Position numbers and translations under genes: made by a program. Under the pieces are notes generated by a model. It made no database searches. It saw only the letters and a program-made list of their open reading frames with translations, and had not been told where the DNA came from. Positions 34,648 through 44,929 of a stretch of 64,000 bases of DNA are shown here, piece after piece. The first letter of the stretch is position 1; each line of letters begins with the position of its first letter. The DNA is from Clostridiales bacterium (GTDB taxonomy: Bacteria; Bacillota; Clostridia; Oscillospirales; Acutalibacteraceae): the NCBI GenBank assembly GCA_012839345.1, contig DUNN01000023.1, positions 30,746-94,745 on the forward strand. The letters run 5' to 3'.

Positions 34648-35211
34648 TCAGCCGAATTTTTGATACCGGGAAGCGAACGCATCGGCAAAGAAAGCGGAGA
34701 GCATCTCCCGGTGCGCCGCGTCCAGCCCGTCCTTTTTCACAATCAGCAGGAAGCGTTCCCGCCCTCCCACCAAGGCAACCAGGCCGGGGATTTCCACACA
34801 TCGGGCAAAATCCGTCCAGTATTCGGTAAAGCATTCCCGTTCGCTTTCCACCACAATGCTGTCGCGGTAAATGCGCACTTTCTGCGGCAGAGCCAGCAGC
34901 CGGTTGGATTCAAACGCCCGTTTCGCGCCGTTTTTGATGTCGGCGGGCTGCAGAAAGAAAAATACGGCTGCCAGACCCAGAAACGCAAGAATTCCACAAA
35001 TTGGACCAAAGAATGTGGAAAACTTCATGCGGTACACCGGAATGATGGAAGCGCAGAACACCGCCAGCGTGGCGCAGATACCCGCCTTAATTTCCCTGCG
35101 GTTCCACAGGGAAGCCGTGCTGACCGCCGCATAAAACGCGGACGCGTAATCTTCGGCGCGGATGGTTTGTTCCAGCGCTTCCATCGGCTCTCCTTCGTAA
35201 AATGTCGGCAT
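34648..35211 (-). CDS. YcxB-like membrane protein (copy 2)
   Basis: Not closely similar to a characterised protein, but the layout matches the neighbours: a short charged N-terminus, two membrane segments (IKAGICATLAVFCASIIPVY and GPICGILAFLGLAAVFFFL), and a beta-rich C-terminal domain (KVRIYRDSIVVESERECFTEYW, ALVGGRERFLLIVKKDGLD). 187 residues. It ends 14 bases upstream of copy 1 and starts about 30 bases after copy 3, so all three probably share a transcript with gyrA. Function unknown. Confidence 0.7.
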   Translation of the reverse strand: MPTFYEGEPMEALEQTIRAEDYASAFYAAVSTASLWNRREIKAGICATLAVFCASIIPVYRMKFSTFFGPICGILAFLGLAAVFFFLQPADIKNGAKRAFESNRLLALPQKVRIYRDSIVVESERECFTEYWTDFARCVEIPGLVALVGGRERFLLIVKKDGLDAAHREMLSAFFADAFASRYQKFG

Positions 35212-35242
35212 ACGTTTCCTTTCCTGCGTTCTGTCGCATCCT

Positions 35243-35938
35243 TTATTTTACCGGCCGGGTTCCGGCAAACAGCATGGCCTGAACTTCCGGCAGAACTGCC
35301 GGTTCAATGCAGCGGAGCGGAAGAATGACGATCTGGCTGCCTATGTAAAGAACAATTAAGCCCTTCATGGTCAACCGCTGGATCGTTCCGTCGAGCGGAA
35401 TTTCCTCCCCGGGGCGGAAACCCATTTCCAGGTGGTCCGGATAGATTTTAATCCGGATTTCCTTTCCATCCGCCGCGGCTTTCGCTGAGTTTCGCAAATG
35501 ATACAGGGGGGATGGAACAACTAGAACTACCAAAAGCAGGCAAACAATTCCAAGCGAGGTAAATCCACCGCGCCCGGCAGCGCCCTGCAACAGATAATAC
35601 ACGCCGAGTACCAAGCCAAGCACCGCCGCAAACACGGAAAGCGCAATCCGCTTTTGTGTGTACTGCGTCTTGACCAAAACAGGAAAAATTTCCTGTTCTT
35701 TCAGCGTGTAATGAAGCGCGATTCCGGTGTTGTATTCCTCATATTCCGCCGCACCTTCATCGGCAACCAGCTCTGCTTCGGAGCCGTCCCACTCCACGCC
35801 TTCGGTTTCCTCTTCCGACTCTTCCGAGTCGAATTCGCCGGCACCCGGCACCTGTTGTTCCGCTTCCTCGGGGGCCCGTTCCCCCTGGGGTTCCGGAGGT
35901 TTCGCTGCCGTATCCTGCTCGTTTGCAAATTTTTTCAT
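35243..35938 (-). CDS. YcxB-like membrane protein with acidic N-terminus (copy 3)
   Basis: The first 85 residues are hydrophilic and strongly acidic (EEAEQQVPGAGEFDSEESEEETEG). Two membrane segments follow (ALSVFAAVLGLVLGVYYLL and SLGIVCLLLVVLVVPSPLY), then the YcxB-like domain (IKIYPDHLEMGFRPGEEIPL, LIVLYIGSQIVILPLRCIEP). 231 residues from MKKFANEQD at 35938, which has AAGGAGAG upstream; the track's earlier ATG lacks this. It lies between gyrB and the two related genes. The acidic extension is unique to this copy. Function unknown. Confidence 0.7.
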   Translation of the reverse strand: MKKFANEQDTAAKPPEPQGERAPEEAEQQVPGAGEFDSEESEEETEGVEWDGSEAELVADEGAAEYEEYNTGIALHYTLKEQEIFPVLVKTQYTQKRIALSVFAAVLGLVLGVYYLLQGAAGRGGFTSLGIVCLLLVVLVVPSPLYHLRNSAKAAADGKEIRIKIYPDHLEMGFRPGEEIPLDGTIQRLTMKGLIVLYIGSQIVILPLRCIEPAVLPEVQAMLFAGTRPVK

Positions 35939-36048
35939 TTCTGAACTCTCCTTAAAGTATATAAAAATTGTCTTATACAAACAGTATAGCACATCATTGG
36001 AAATCGGTTCTGCTGTTTTTTGGCGCCTTTTGGCGCTTTGTTCCGCAG

Positions 36049-38046
<1,998 letters not shown>

Positions 38047-38361
38047 TTATGAATGAGTTTCCCGTTCCCTCGTTTTCCGGAACCGGACGGCATAAGGGAG
38101 GAGGAAATAGAGCACGACGACCCCGATTGCCGTAACCGCCAGAAGGAACCACAGGTTCATAGTGGGGACGGTCAGAAAAAGCCAGTTTAGTCCGATCAAT
38201 GCCAAAACCATGAACAGACCAAAAACATATTCAAACTTTCTGTATATTTTAATTTTATTATTACAATGAGGACAGATTATCGTTTTCTGATGTCGGCTTT
38301 CTTGTACCTGCCGGTACAAAAACCGTGCTTCACAGTAGGGACAGAGTGGAAGCTTCAGCAC
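38047..38361 (-). CDS. Zinc-ribbon membrane protein A
   Basis: A 104-residue protein of unknown function. The N-terminus has two CxxC knuckles (LCPYCEARF and IICPHCNNKI), a small zinc ribbon. Two membrane segments follow (YVFGLFMVLALIGLNWLFL and LWFLLAVTAIGVVVLYFLL) and a basic tail. It resembles the cysteine-rich small proteins sometimes labelled as putative zinc finger proteins in Clostridia. The start is GTG at 38361, with AAAGGAGG nine bases upstream. It lies 57 bases before gyrB. Confidence 0.75.
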   Translation of the reverse strand: MLKLPLCPYCEARFLYRQVQESRHQKTIICPHCNNKIKIYRKFEYVFGLFMVLALIGLNWLFLTVPTMNLWFLLAVTAIGVVVLYFLLPYAVRFRKTRERETHS

Positions 38362-38424
38362 AACTGCAATCCTCCTTTCCCCGTTTCGGGCCTTTCGGAA
38401 CCGGTCTTAACCGTTTCACCCATG

Positions 38425-38841
38425 TCATCGATTTTTGAACGAATCCATCACAATGGTGTGCTCCATCGGATCCCGATGCGGGGGCGCCTTATGCCCGTGG
38501 TTCGGCGGGCCTCCCGGTGCGGGCGGGCGCCTTCTTACGGGCGGACGCTGCAGCCGCACAAAAAATGGGGAACAAAGAAAGAAAACAAAAAATGGTAGAA
38601 ACTGCAGCACCAAAAAGAGAATGCTGTACGTATTGACAAGAAAAAACTGAAGAACAAAAAGAATCATTCCCAGCAGAATCACAACCGCGGCAAAAGGATA
38701 AATTCCTCTGCTCATGGTAATGTTGGAATAACCGCCGCATTCCGGGCAGTGGTACTCGCCCTGCGTTTTCAAAATCCACGCGCCGATGATTCCAATCTTT
38801 TTTCCGCAGAAGGGACACTCGGTCTTTCCGAATTTCTTCAT
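38425..38841 (-). CDS. Zinc-ribbon membrane protein B
   Basis: A 138-residue protein with the same design as its neighbour: a zinc ribbon from two CxxC pairs (TECPFCGKKIG and YHCPECGGYSN), two membrane segments (FAAVVILLGMILFVLQFFLV and SILFLVLQFLPFFVFFL), then a proline- and histidine-rich tail (RRPPAPGGPPNHGHKAPPH). The ribosome binding site is weak (GGAAGG about 18 bases away), so the exact start is less sure. Function unknown; a membrane partner for replication or envelope control would be speculation. Confidence 0.68.
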   Translation of the reverse strand: MKKFGKTECPFCGKKIGIIGAWILKTQGEYHCPECGGYSNITMSRGIYPFAAVVILLGMILFVLQFFLVNTYSILFLVLQFLPFFVFFLCSPFFVRLQRPPVRRRPPAPGGPPNHGHKAPPHRDPMEHTIVMDSFKNR

Positions 38842-38963
38842 AAGCTCAGATGATCCAACCTTCCTATACGGACTTTCCCCGGAAACCGGGAGGAACCTTT
38901 GAAAAAGATGCCGTTGCGTAAAATTTACGGAAATGATGCATCTGTTTCGGATTAGTGTCCGTG

Positions 38964-39236
38964 TTAAACATTGGCGATTCCCTCAATAAAACCGGTGCGC
39001 TTCAAAAGCGTAGAAGAGGAAATCTGCGTGATATAGACGGTGACTTCTTGATTTTTCCCAGAACAGAGCACAAAAGACTTGGGCATTTCCATGGAAACGT
39101 TGACCACGCGGTTTTCTTTTTGTGCCCGCGCAAGGTAATCGCGGGTCACTTTGGAAATGGTGGAGGTCTCCATATCGAAAATCCCCAAAATATCTTCGAT
39201 TTTAATCACCGTGTCCTGTCCCAGATGCAAATACAT
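38964..39236 (-). CDS. remB: Extracellular matrix regulator RemB (DUF370)
   Basis: A small DNA-binding-type protein that in Bacillus subtilis (YaaB) activates biofilm matrix genes together with RemA. The start MYLHLGQDTVIKIEDILGIFD is diagnostic for the family, and TSTISKVTRDYL with a short hydrophilic end completes it. The track begins at TTG 39257; the ATG at 39236, preceded by AAAGGGA, gives the family N-terminus and 90 residues. The recF-remB-gyrB order is the standard one in Firmicutes origin regions. Confidence 0.9.
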   Translation of the reverse strand: MYLHLGQDTVIKIEDILGIFDMETSTISKVTRDYLARAQKENRVVNVSMEMPKSFVLCSGKNQEVTVYITQISSSTLLKRTGFIEGIANV

Positions 39237-39284
39237 AACAATCCCTTTCTCCTCCAAGCCGCGTGCCGGCTGTTTTTTAGGCGC

Positions 39285-40373
39285 TTAGTTCGGGGTTTTG
39301 GGGCCGCTCTGTTCCACAAGCCGGCCGGCGCGCATTTCAAAGCTTTTGCCGGTGCGCAGCCGCCGGACAGTGTCGGGTTCGCAGCAGGTCATGAACACCT
39401 GGCAGTCTTCCAAGTGGTTCAGCAGGTAATCCTGCCGGCCGGAATCCAGCTCGCTCATCACGTCGTCCAGAAAAATCACCGGTTTTTCCCCTGTGCGTCG
39501 GCGCAGAACCTCCGCTTCCGCCAGCTTGAGCGCCAGCACTGCAGAGCGTTTCTGCCCCTGCGAACCAAACGCCCTTGCCGACTGGGAGTCAATGGTAATT
39601 TCAAGGTCATCGCGGTGCGGCCCCACTCCGGTATGACCGGAATAAAGATCGTCCCGCCGTGAATCGCGCAGCGCCTCCCGCAGATGATCGGCGCTTTTTA
39701 CATAACGGAGGCCGAATGCCTCTTTATTTTCACAGATACCGGCGTAAATGGTTTTGGCCGGCTCTTCGATTTGTCGAATGTATTCCATTCTTCCGCGCAC
39801 GACCTCCTCGCCGCAGCGCGCGAGCTTTTCGTCCCAGACTTCAAGGGTGTCCAACAGCTCGGAATGGTGGGGAATATCTTTCAGCAGCGCGTTTCGCTGC
39901 ACCAGCGTGTGATTGTACCGGGTCAGCAGCGCCGCGTAGGAGGGTTGAATCTGACACAGCGCGGAATCGATAAAATTCCGGCGGAACGCGGGGCCTTCCC
40001 GTACCAAAGAAAGATGTTCCGGGGAAAAAATCACCGCACAGAACGTACCGATTAACTCCGCCGCAGAACGCTTCGGAATCGCGTTCAGGCTTGCGCTGCG
40101 CCGGCCGTTTTCCACCCGGATGCGCGCGGTCTGTTCGCGGTCTTCACTGAAAAATGCCAGGTTCAGTTCGGCGTACGGTGCACCGTGACTAATGAGGTCT
40201 GCGTCTTTGGAACCACGAAACGAACGCCCGCCGGTAAACAGCCACATGGCTTCCAGCAGGTTGGTCTTTCCCTGTGCGTTTTTCCCGTAAATCACATTGA
40301 TGCCGCTGTCCGGCTCAAACTCGCCGGGCAGAAGATTCCGGTAACCGGAATACGAAAGGCGCAGGATATTCAC
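39285..40373 (-). CDS. recF: DNA replication and repair protein RecF
   Basis: An SMC-like ATPase that helps load RecA at gaps. Walker A is IYGKNAQGKTNLLEAM, the signature region is GSQGQKRSAVLALKLAE, and Walker B is PVIFLDDVMSELD; the DEAD-like final motif FMTCCEP follows. At 362 residues it is complete. The start is GTG, overlapping the S4-domain gene's TGA as GTGA, so translation is coupled. Confidence 0.96.
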   Translation of the reverse strand: MNILRLSYSGYRNLLPGEFEPDSGINVIYGKNAQGKTNLLEAMWLFTGGRSFRGSKDADLISHGAPYAELNLAFFSEDREQTARIRVENGRRSASLNAIPKRSAAELIGTFCAVIFSPEHLSLVREGPAFRRNFIDSALCQIQPSYAALLTRYNHTLVQRNALLKDIPHHSELLDTLEVWDEKLARCGEEVVRGRMEYIRQIEEPAKTIYAGICENKEAFGLRYVKSADHLREALRDSRRDDLYSGHTGVGPHRDDLEITIDSQSARAFGSQGQKRSAVLALKLAEAEVLRRRTGEKPVIFLDDVMSELDSGRQDYLLNHLEDCQVFMTCCEPDTVRRLRTGKSFEMRAGRLVEQSGPKTPN

Positions 40374-40588
40374 CCTTTACACACCTCATAGGTCACGTTT
40401 TTGTATTCGGCGCGGTCGCCGGGGCGCATTTTCTTTCCGCGCATCGTGCAAACTTCGCCGTTTACTTTCACTTCTCCGCCCTGTACCACAACCTTGGCCT
40501 GCCCGCCGGTTTGGACGGCACCGCCCAGCTTCAGCAGGGAATCCAGGCGAATAAACTCGGTATCAATCGGTATTTTTTGTTCTGTCAT
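40370..40588 (-). CDS. yaaA: S4-domain RNA-binding protein (YaaA/RlbA)
   Basis: A 72-residue protein that is almost entirely an S4 RNA-binding domain: EFIRLDSLLKLGGAVQTGGQAK, then VVQGGEVKVNGEVCTMRGKKMRPGD. In Bacillus the orthologue lies between dnaN and recF and has been linked to ribosome large-subunit assembly. Here it has the same place, 56 bases after dnaN and overlapping recF by four. The start ATG lies behind an AGGAAAA stretch. Confidence 0.92.
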   Translation of the reverse strand: MTEQKIPIDTEFIRLDSLLKLGGAVQTGGQAKVVVQGGEVKVNGEVCTMRGKKMRPGDRAEYKNVTYEVCKG

Positions 40589-40644
40589 TCTTTTTTCCTG
40601 TTCTTTCTGTTCGTTTCACTGTCAAGTTTGTTCCTTTTCACACA

Positions 40645-41751
40645 TCAGCCTTCGCTTTTCAGGCGGACCGGAAGCACCAAAAACAGGAACGAATCCCCTT
40701 CACGGGGTAAAATTTTCATCGGACTTAATGCGCCATTCAGCTGAATACGCACCTCGTCGCCTTCTGCATTACGGAGTGCGTCGAGCAGATAGCGGTTATT
40801 GAAGCCCATTTCCACCGGGTTTCCGGTGATTTTTGCTTCCAATTGGTCGTTTGCGCGGCCGATTGCCGTAGAGCAGGAAACCTTGATTTCGTTTTCCTCA
40901 AACCGGCAGCGAACCGGGCTTTTCAGCCGGTCGGTAATCAGCAGGGAAACGCGTTCCACGCTGTCAATCAGTGCGCGGGTGTTGACGAACATCTCTGTTG
41001 TGCTTGCTGTGGGAATGGCGGCGCGGTAATCCAGAAATTCCCCTTCCAACAGACGGGAAATCACGCAGTAACTGCCGATCTGAAATAGAATATGCCGTCT
41101 GCCAATCTGAATTTCCAATTCCTCGTCGTCATCGGAAAGAAGCTTGAGCACTTCACCTAAAGTTTTTCCCGGAACAACAAAATTGGTTTCCTCCTCACAT
41201 TTTGCCGCTTCCTCCCGGATGGCAAGGCGGTATCCGTCCACGGAAACCAAACGGATTTTCCCTTTTTCCAGTTCAAACAGCGTTCCGGTGTGAATTGGCT
41301 TTGCGTCGCTTTCGGCTACGGCGAAAATCGTCTGCCGAATCATGCTTTTTAGGACGTTGTTGGCGATTTTAATAGAGGTTTCCCCGGTGATGGCCGGCAG
41401 TTCGGGGTATTCTTCTGCTGGGATGCCGACAATGGAAAATTCCGCCGGGCCGCTGGTAATGGTAGTAATATTTTTTGCGTCCACGGATAAGGTTACCGTA
41501 TCCGCCGGCAGGCGGCGAACAATGTCGCCAAACAGCCGGGCACTTAGGACGACGCTGCCGCGTTCGTCTACGCGGGCCTCGAATTTCGTGGTCATACCAA
41601 GCTCCAGATCGTAACCGCAGAGTTCCAGTTCGTTTTCCGTTGCTTTTAGAAGGATTCCTTCCAAAGCCGGAACCGAAGATTTGCTGGAAACAGCCCGTTG
41701 AATATTCAACACGGTTTCATTCAGTTGCTGACGGTTGCATGTGATTCTCAT
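40645..41751 (-). CDS. dnaN: DNA polymerase III beta subunit (sliding clamp)
   Basis: The ring-shaped processivity clamp. The 368 residues show the three repeated clamp domains: an N-terminal MRITCNRQQLNETVLNIQRAV, the central segment with TLFELEKGKIRLVSVDGYRLAIR, and the C-terminal FNNRYLLDALRNAEGDEVRIQL ending in FLFLVLPVRL. The start ATG has AAGGAT upstream. It follows dnaA on the - strand after a 449-bp spacer that is probably part of oriC. Confidence 0.97.
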   Translation of the reverse strand: MRITCNRQQLNETVLNIQRAVSSKSSVPALEGILLKATENELELCGYDLELGMTTKFEARVDERGSVVLSARLFGDIVRRLPADTVTLSVDAKNITTITSGPAEFSIVGIPAEEYPELPAITGETSIKIANNVLKSMIRQTIFAVAESDAKPIHTGTLFELEKGKIRLVSVDGYRLAIREEAAKCEEETNFVVPGKTLGEVLKLLSDDDEELEIQIGRRHILFQIGSYCVISRLLEGEFLDYRAAIPTASTTEMFVNTRALIDSVERVSLLITDRLKSPVRCRFEENEIKVSCSTAIGRANDQLEAKITGNPVEMGFNNRYLLDALRNAEGDEVRIQLNGALSPMKILPREGDSFLFLVLPVRLKSEG

Positions 41752-42200
41752 AGTTTCATCCTTCGCATCCTTTTATAAAAGCAATAAAAGATTTAATTTA
41801 GTAAGAGCAGTAGGGAGCGCGAAAAAGTTGAAAGGTTCAATTTTTTCAGAATTGATGCGGAAAAACAGCTTTCAATTCCAAAAATCAAATGGTTGAGGAT
41901 TTGTTAACAGTTTGTATTAAAAAAATGTATTTAACACAATGTTGAAAACTCTGTGGGGAATGTTGAAAGAAAGTGCAAAATTCTGTGGAAGATGATTGAC
42001 GTAATTTTTTTCGTTTCCACAGCAAATGTGAAAAAGTGCAAAAGTTGTAAACTTGTTAACTTTTTCGGATGTTTGGAAAAAATCCAAAGAATTTCCCCAG
42101 CGTTGCCTTTCGGCCGCTTGAAAAAACACAAAGATATAAATAGGAATATATAAATATAAAGAAAAGGAAAGAATTGATTGATCCGAATTGAAAGCTGAGC
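41752..42200. other. Candidate oriC in the dnaA-dnaN spacer
   Basis: The 449 bp spacer is very AT-rich and has three degenerate DnaA-box-like sites sharing CCACAG: TGTGGGGAA (41952-41960), TGTGGAAGA (41984-41992) and GTTTCCACA (42013-42021), each with two mismatches to TTATCCACA. ATGTTGAAA repeats at 41939-41947 and 41960-41968 next to them. An inverted repeat AAAAGTT/AACTTTT is at 42040-42064, and AT runs at 41900-41935 could unwind. In Bacillus the unwinding site is in this spacer. A second half may lie between dnaA and rpmH. Confidence 0.55.
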
Positions 42201-43514
42201 TTAGCGGTCGCGGATATTTTTGATGATATCCTCCACGGTCGCCTTGATTTTCGGATCGCGGGCCAGTCCTTTTTCGACCTGCTGAATGGCATAAACAATG
42301 GTGGAATGGTCGCGGCCGCCAAATTCCTCACCAATGGCGGTCATTGGCATCTGTGTAATTTCACGCACCACATAAATAGCGATTTGGCGCGCGTTGGAAA
42401 TGTTTGCGGAACGTTTGCTGGAACGAATGTCGTCCCCAGACGTGCCGAATGTACGCGCCACCTCGTCGATAATTTTTTCTACGGTTACCGGCGTTGGCTG
42501 GTCGTTGTTAATGATATCGCTGATTGCGGCCTGTGCAGTCGCAATCGTCATGCCTTCGCCGGAAAGCAGATGGTACGCCTTCATTTTTTTGACTGCGCCT
42601 TCCAGCTGACGAATGTTGTTTTTCAGCCGGTTGGCTATGTATTCCGCAACATTGTCCGGAAGCTCCACTTTCAGTAGCTCCGCTTTGCGTTTTACAATCG
42701 CGATGCGCGTTTCAAAATCCGGCGGTTGAATATCGGCCGTCAGTCCCCATTCAAAACGGGTGCGCAAACGGTCTTCCAGGGTCGCAATGTCTTTGGGCGG
42801 CCGGTCGGAAGTCAAAACAATCTGCTTTTTTGCTTCATAAAGCGTGTTGAAAGTATGGAAAAACTCCTCCTGCGTCGAATCCTTGCCGGCGATGAACTGA
42901 ATATCGTCCACCAGCAGCACGTCCGCTTTCCGATAGCGGTTATGGAACTCTGCCGTTGTGCCGCGCCGAATGGCTTCGATCAGTTCGTTGGTGAACTCGT
43001 CGCCCTTAATGTAAAGAATATTCATTTGCGGATTTGTGCGGCTGATTTCATTGCAGATTGCGTAAAGAAGGTGGGTTTTTCCAAGCCCTGAATTTCCGTA
43101 AATAAACAGGGGATTATAAAGTGTGGCAGGCTTATTCGCCACAGCCATAGAGGCTGCATGGGCAAATTTGTTCGACGGCCCCACAATATAAGTATCAAAC
43201 GTAAATTCGTAATCGTCATTGATCGGGGGTGTTTCCACCACCTGCCTTGGCTGGTCCGTTTCGTCCGGCGTGCAGATCCGGATTTGGATTTCCTGCCCGA
43301 AAATCTGACGAAACGCTTCGTTCAGAAGATCCATATAATAATGGGTCAAGGTCTGACGGTGAAGCTCGTTCGGCACCTTCAGCACTGCGGTTCCCTGCTC
43401 AAAGTCCAAATTCACAGGTTCAATCCGGCTGATCCAGGTTGAATAGGCAATATCGGTAATTTTCTTTTTACAGTAATCGCAGACAAGATTCCAGATCTCG
43501 GTAAAGGATTCCAT
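42201..43514 (-). CDS. dnaA: Chromosomal replication initiator protein DnaA
   Basis: The AAA+ initiator that opens oriC. Domain I is at residues 1-90, the AAA+ core has Walker A GNSGLGKTHLL and Walker B DVLLVDDIQFIAGK, the sensor region is VLTSDRPPKDIATLEDRLRTRFEWGL, and the C-terminal DNA-binding domain carries FGGRDHSTIVYAI, the DnaA signature. At 437 residues it is typical. The start ATG lies after GAGG. It has a strong promoter 54 bases upstream and is divergent from rpmH. Confidence 0.98.
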   Translation of the reverse strand: MESFTEIWNLVCDYCKKKITDIAYSTWISRIEPVNLDFEQGTAVLKVPNELHRQTLTHYYMDLLNEAFRQIFGQEIQIRICTPDETDQPRQVVETPPINDDYEFTFDTYIVGPSNKFAHAASMAVANKPATLYNPLFIYGNSGLGKTHLLYAICNEISRTNPQMNILYIKGDEFTNELIEAIRRGTTAEFHNRYRKADVLLVDDIQFIAGKDSTQEEFFHTFNTLYEAKKQIVLTSDRPPKDIATLEDRLRTRFEWGLTADIQPPDFETRIAIVKRKAELLKVELPDNVAEYIANRLKNNIRQLEGAVKKMKAYHLLSGEGMTIATAQAAISDIINNDQPTPVTVEKIIDEVARTFGTSGDDIRSSKRSANISNARQIAIYVVREITQMPMTAIGEEFGGRDHSTIVYAIQQVEKGLARDPKIKATVEDIIKNIRDR

Positions 43515-43567
43515 TCTTTAAACCTCATTTTGTTTAAAAAAATTTATACATATAATCATACTGATAT

Positions 43568-43596
43568 ATATTAACACAAAACCAATCGTTTGACAA
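43568..43596 (-). promoter_or_regulatory. Promoter of dnaA
   Basis: On the - strand TTGTCA, a 17-base spacer and TAATAT. The 43515-43881 stretch between the dnaA start and the rpmH promoter has no gene; TTTTTCACA near 43604 is a weak DnaA-box-like word. Confidence 0.7.
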
Positions 43597-43881
43597 ATTT
43601 CATTTTTTCACAAATCTACATTATATTGTATAGGAACCAGGCCGCAGAACCGAATCATTTATTTTTTTCATCCTTGGATTTACCGCTTTTTGGCACCTTA
43701 TGGTGAAAACGTTCACACAGGACAAAACGCAAAAAATGAGGATGAAAGAATATTTTCTTTCCCTTCTTTTATTTTGCGCTGTATTGTGGTATATTTAATC
43801 AGTAAGACACCCATTTTTCGAAACATTACGTATTTCCCTACAAACCGGGCCATAATTTCCCTTTCAAGGGAAAAAATAAGG

Positions 43882-43911
43882 TTGACAGTTTGCTTGTGAA
43901 TACGATATAAT
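43882..43911 (+). promoter_or_regulatory. Promoter of rpmH
   Basis: TTGACA (43882-43887), 18 bases, TATAAT (43906-43911), both perfect hexamers. It lies 41 bases before the rpmH start and drives genes away from dnaA. Confidence 0.88.
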
Positions 43912-43952
43912 GCTATATTGCAAGGTTTGTACCCCGAAAGGAGGATTTTTTC

Positions 43953-44087
43953 ATGCTGAGAACATATCAGCCTAAGAAGCTTCACAGACAAAAGGAGCAC
44001 GGCTTTCGTAAGAGAATGTCCACAAAGAACGGCCGCAAGGTATTGGCTCGCCGCAGAGCAAAGGGCAGAGCTCGTTTAAGCTACTAA
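43953..44087 (+). CDS. rpmH: 50S ribosomal protein L34
   Basis: Too short for the ORF track. It translates to 44 residues, beginning [20 protein letters not shown] and ending [12 protein letters not shown], an unmistakable L34. AAGGAGG lies about 8 bases before the ATG. The usual Firmicutes position, divergent from dnaA and upstream of rnpA, holds here. Confidence 0.97.
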   Translation: MLRTYQPKKLHRQKEHGFRKRMSTKNGRKVLARRRAKGRARLSY

Positions 44088-44092
44088 GCAGG

Positions 44093-44119
44093 AGGGCCAC
44101 GAAAAGTGGCCTTTCTTTA
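44093..44119 (+). terminator. Terminator after rpmH
   Basis: gggccac and gtggcct pair around GAAAA, followed by TTCTTT. It is a short, moderately strong hairpin that could attenuate transcription from rpmH into rnpA. Confidence 0.7.
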
Positions 44120-44137
44120 TAGGCGAGCACTCGTAAA

Positions 44138-44288
44138 AATTGTAAAAATGATTCAACACCACAACAGCACCGGACGGAGTCATTTCCGAACGGTGTCCTT
44201 GGCGGCCGCTTTGCGGACCGCGGAAGAAATGGTCGAAAAGGCTTGAAATTGGGACAGCCCCGGACAAAATGATTTCCGGATGGTTTTC
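44138..44288 (+). repeat. Diverged tandem repeat with hairpins before rnpA
   Basis: Two 61-base units, 44138-44198 and 44228-44288, align without gaps at about 62% identity, with a better core (acagcNccggac, atttccg, ggt). The offset is exactly 90 bases. Each core can fold: caccg/cggtg with inner cgga/tccg in unit 1, ccgga/tccgg in unit 2. They may be a duplicated structured RNA in the rpmH-rnpA leader. No gene is supported here. Confidence 0.45.
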
Positions 44289-44345
44289 GTGAGCGATTGC
44301 CTGCTGCGGTCGGATGATTCGGGACAGGAGTATGCGGTTTAATTT

Positions 44346-44681
44346 ATGGATTATTATGTACCGATTAAAGAAAATAAAGATTTTCAAAGAATTTATCACC
44401 GGGGAAAGTCCTATGTCAGTCCCGTTCTTGTCACTTATGTTCTGAAAAACCGCAGTGGAACCATACGAATCGGCATTACTACCAGTAAAAAGACCGGAAA
44501 TGCTGTAAAGAGAAACCGCTCCAGAAGAGTGATCCGCGAGGCGTTCCGTATGCTGGCCCCGCAGGTGAAACAGGGATACGATTTTATATTTGTTTCCCGG
44601 GGGAAAACCCCATTTGTAAAATGCACGGACGTTTTCCGTGCCATGGCAGGCCAACTGAAAAGCGCGGGGGTTTTAAAATGA
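44346..44681 (+). CDS. rnpA: Ribonuclease P protein component
   Basis: The protein subunit of RNase P, which matures the 5' end of tRNAs. The RNR motif [16 protein letters not shown] is at the centre, preceded by [15 protein letters not shown], and [10 protein letters not shown] follows. 111 residues is normal. No good ribosome binding site is close to the ATG at 44346 (AGGAG is about 16 bases away), so initiation may be weak or helped by RNA structure. It overlaps yidD by four bases (ATGA). Confidence 0.95.
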   Translation: MDYYVPIKENKDFQRIYHRGKSYVSPVLVTYVLKNRSGTIRIGITTSKKTGNAVKRNRSRRVIREAFRMLAPQVKQGYDFIFVSRGKTPFVKCTDVFRAMAGQLKSAGVLK

Positions 44682-44905
44682 AGCGCCCGTTGATTTGGCT
44701 CATTCGCTTTTATCAGACTGCTATTTCTCCGCACAAAAGACCTAGCTGCAAATATTATCCTACCTGTTCGAATTATGCACTGCAGGCCATTGAACGTTTC
44801 GGGGCGCTGAAAGGGACGTGCCTCGCTATTTACCGAATTTTGCGCTGCAACCCGTTCAGCCGCGGAGGGTATGACCCCGTTCCGGAAAAACGGGATAAGC
44901 GATAA
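44678..44905 (+). CDS. yidD: Membrane protein insertion efficiency factor YidD
   Basis: A 75-residue protein that helps YidC-mediated membrane insertion. The signature [20 protein letters not shown] and [15 protein letters not shown] is complete, and an N-terminal amphipathic/hydrophobic stretch ([13 protein letters not shown]) precedes it. The start at 44678 overlaps rnpA in ATGA; the track's longer version is within rnpA. Canonical rnpA-yidD-yidC order. Confidence 0.96.
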   Translation: MKRPLIWLIRFYQTAISPHKRPSCKYYPTCSNYALQAIERFGALKGTCLAIYRILRCNPFSRGGYDPVPEKRDKR

Positions 44906-44929
44906 CCAAATAGAGGAGTACCGTCAAAG

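Noticed and set aside
44591-44607. Noc-binding-site-like TTTCCCGGGGGAAA in rnpA
   Set aside because: Two extra G bases break the palindrome ATTTCCCGGGAAAT, so binding is unlikely.
44076-44654. 192-codon - strand ORF opposite rpmH end, spacer and rnpA
   Set aside because: Antisense to rnpA; its internal repeat only reflects the DNA repeat in the spacer.
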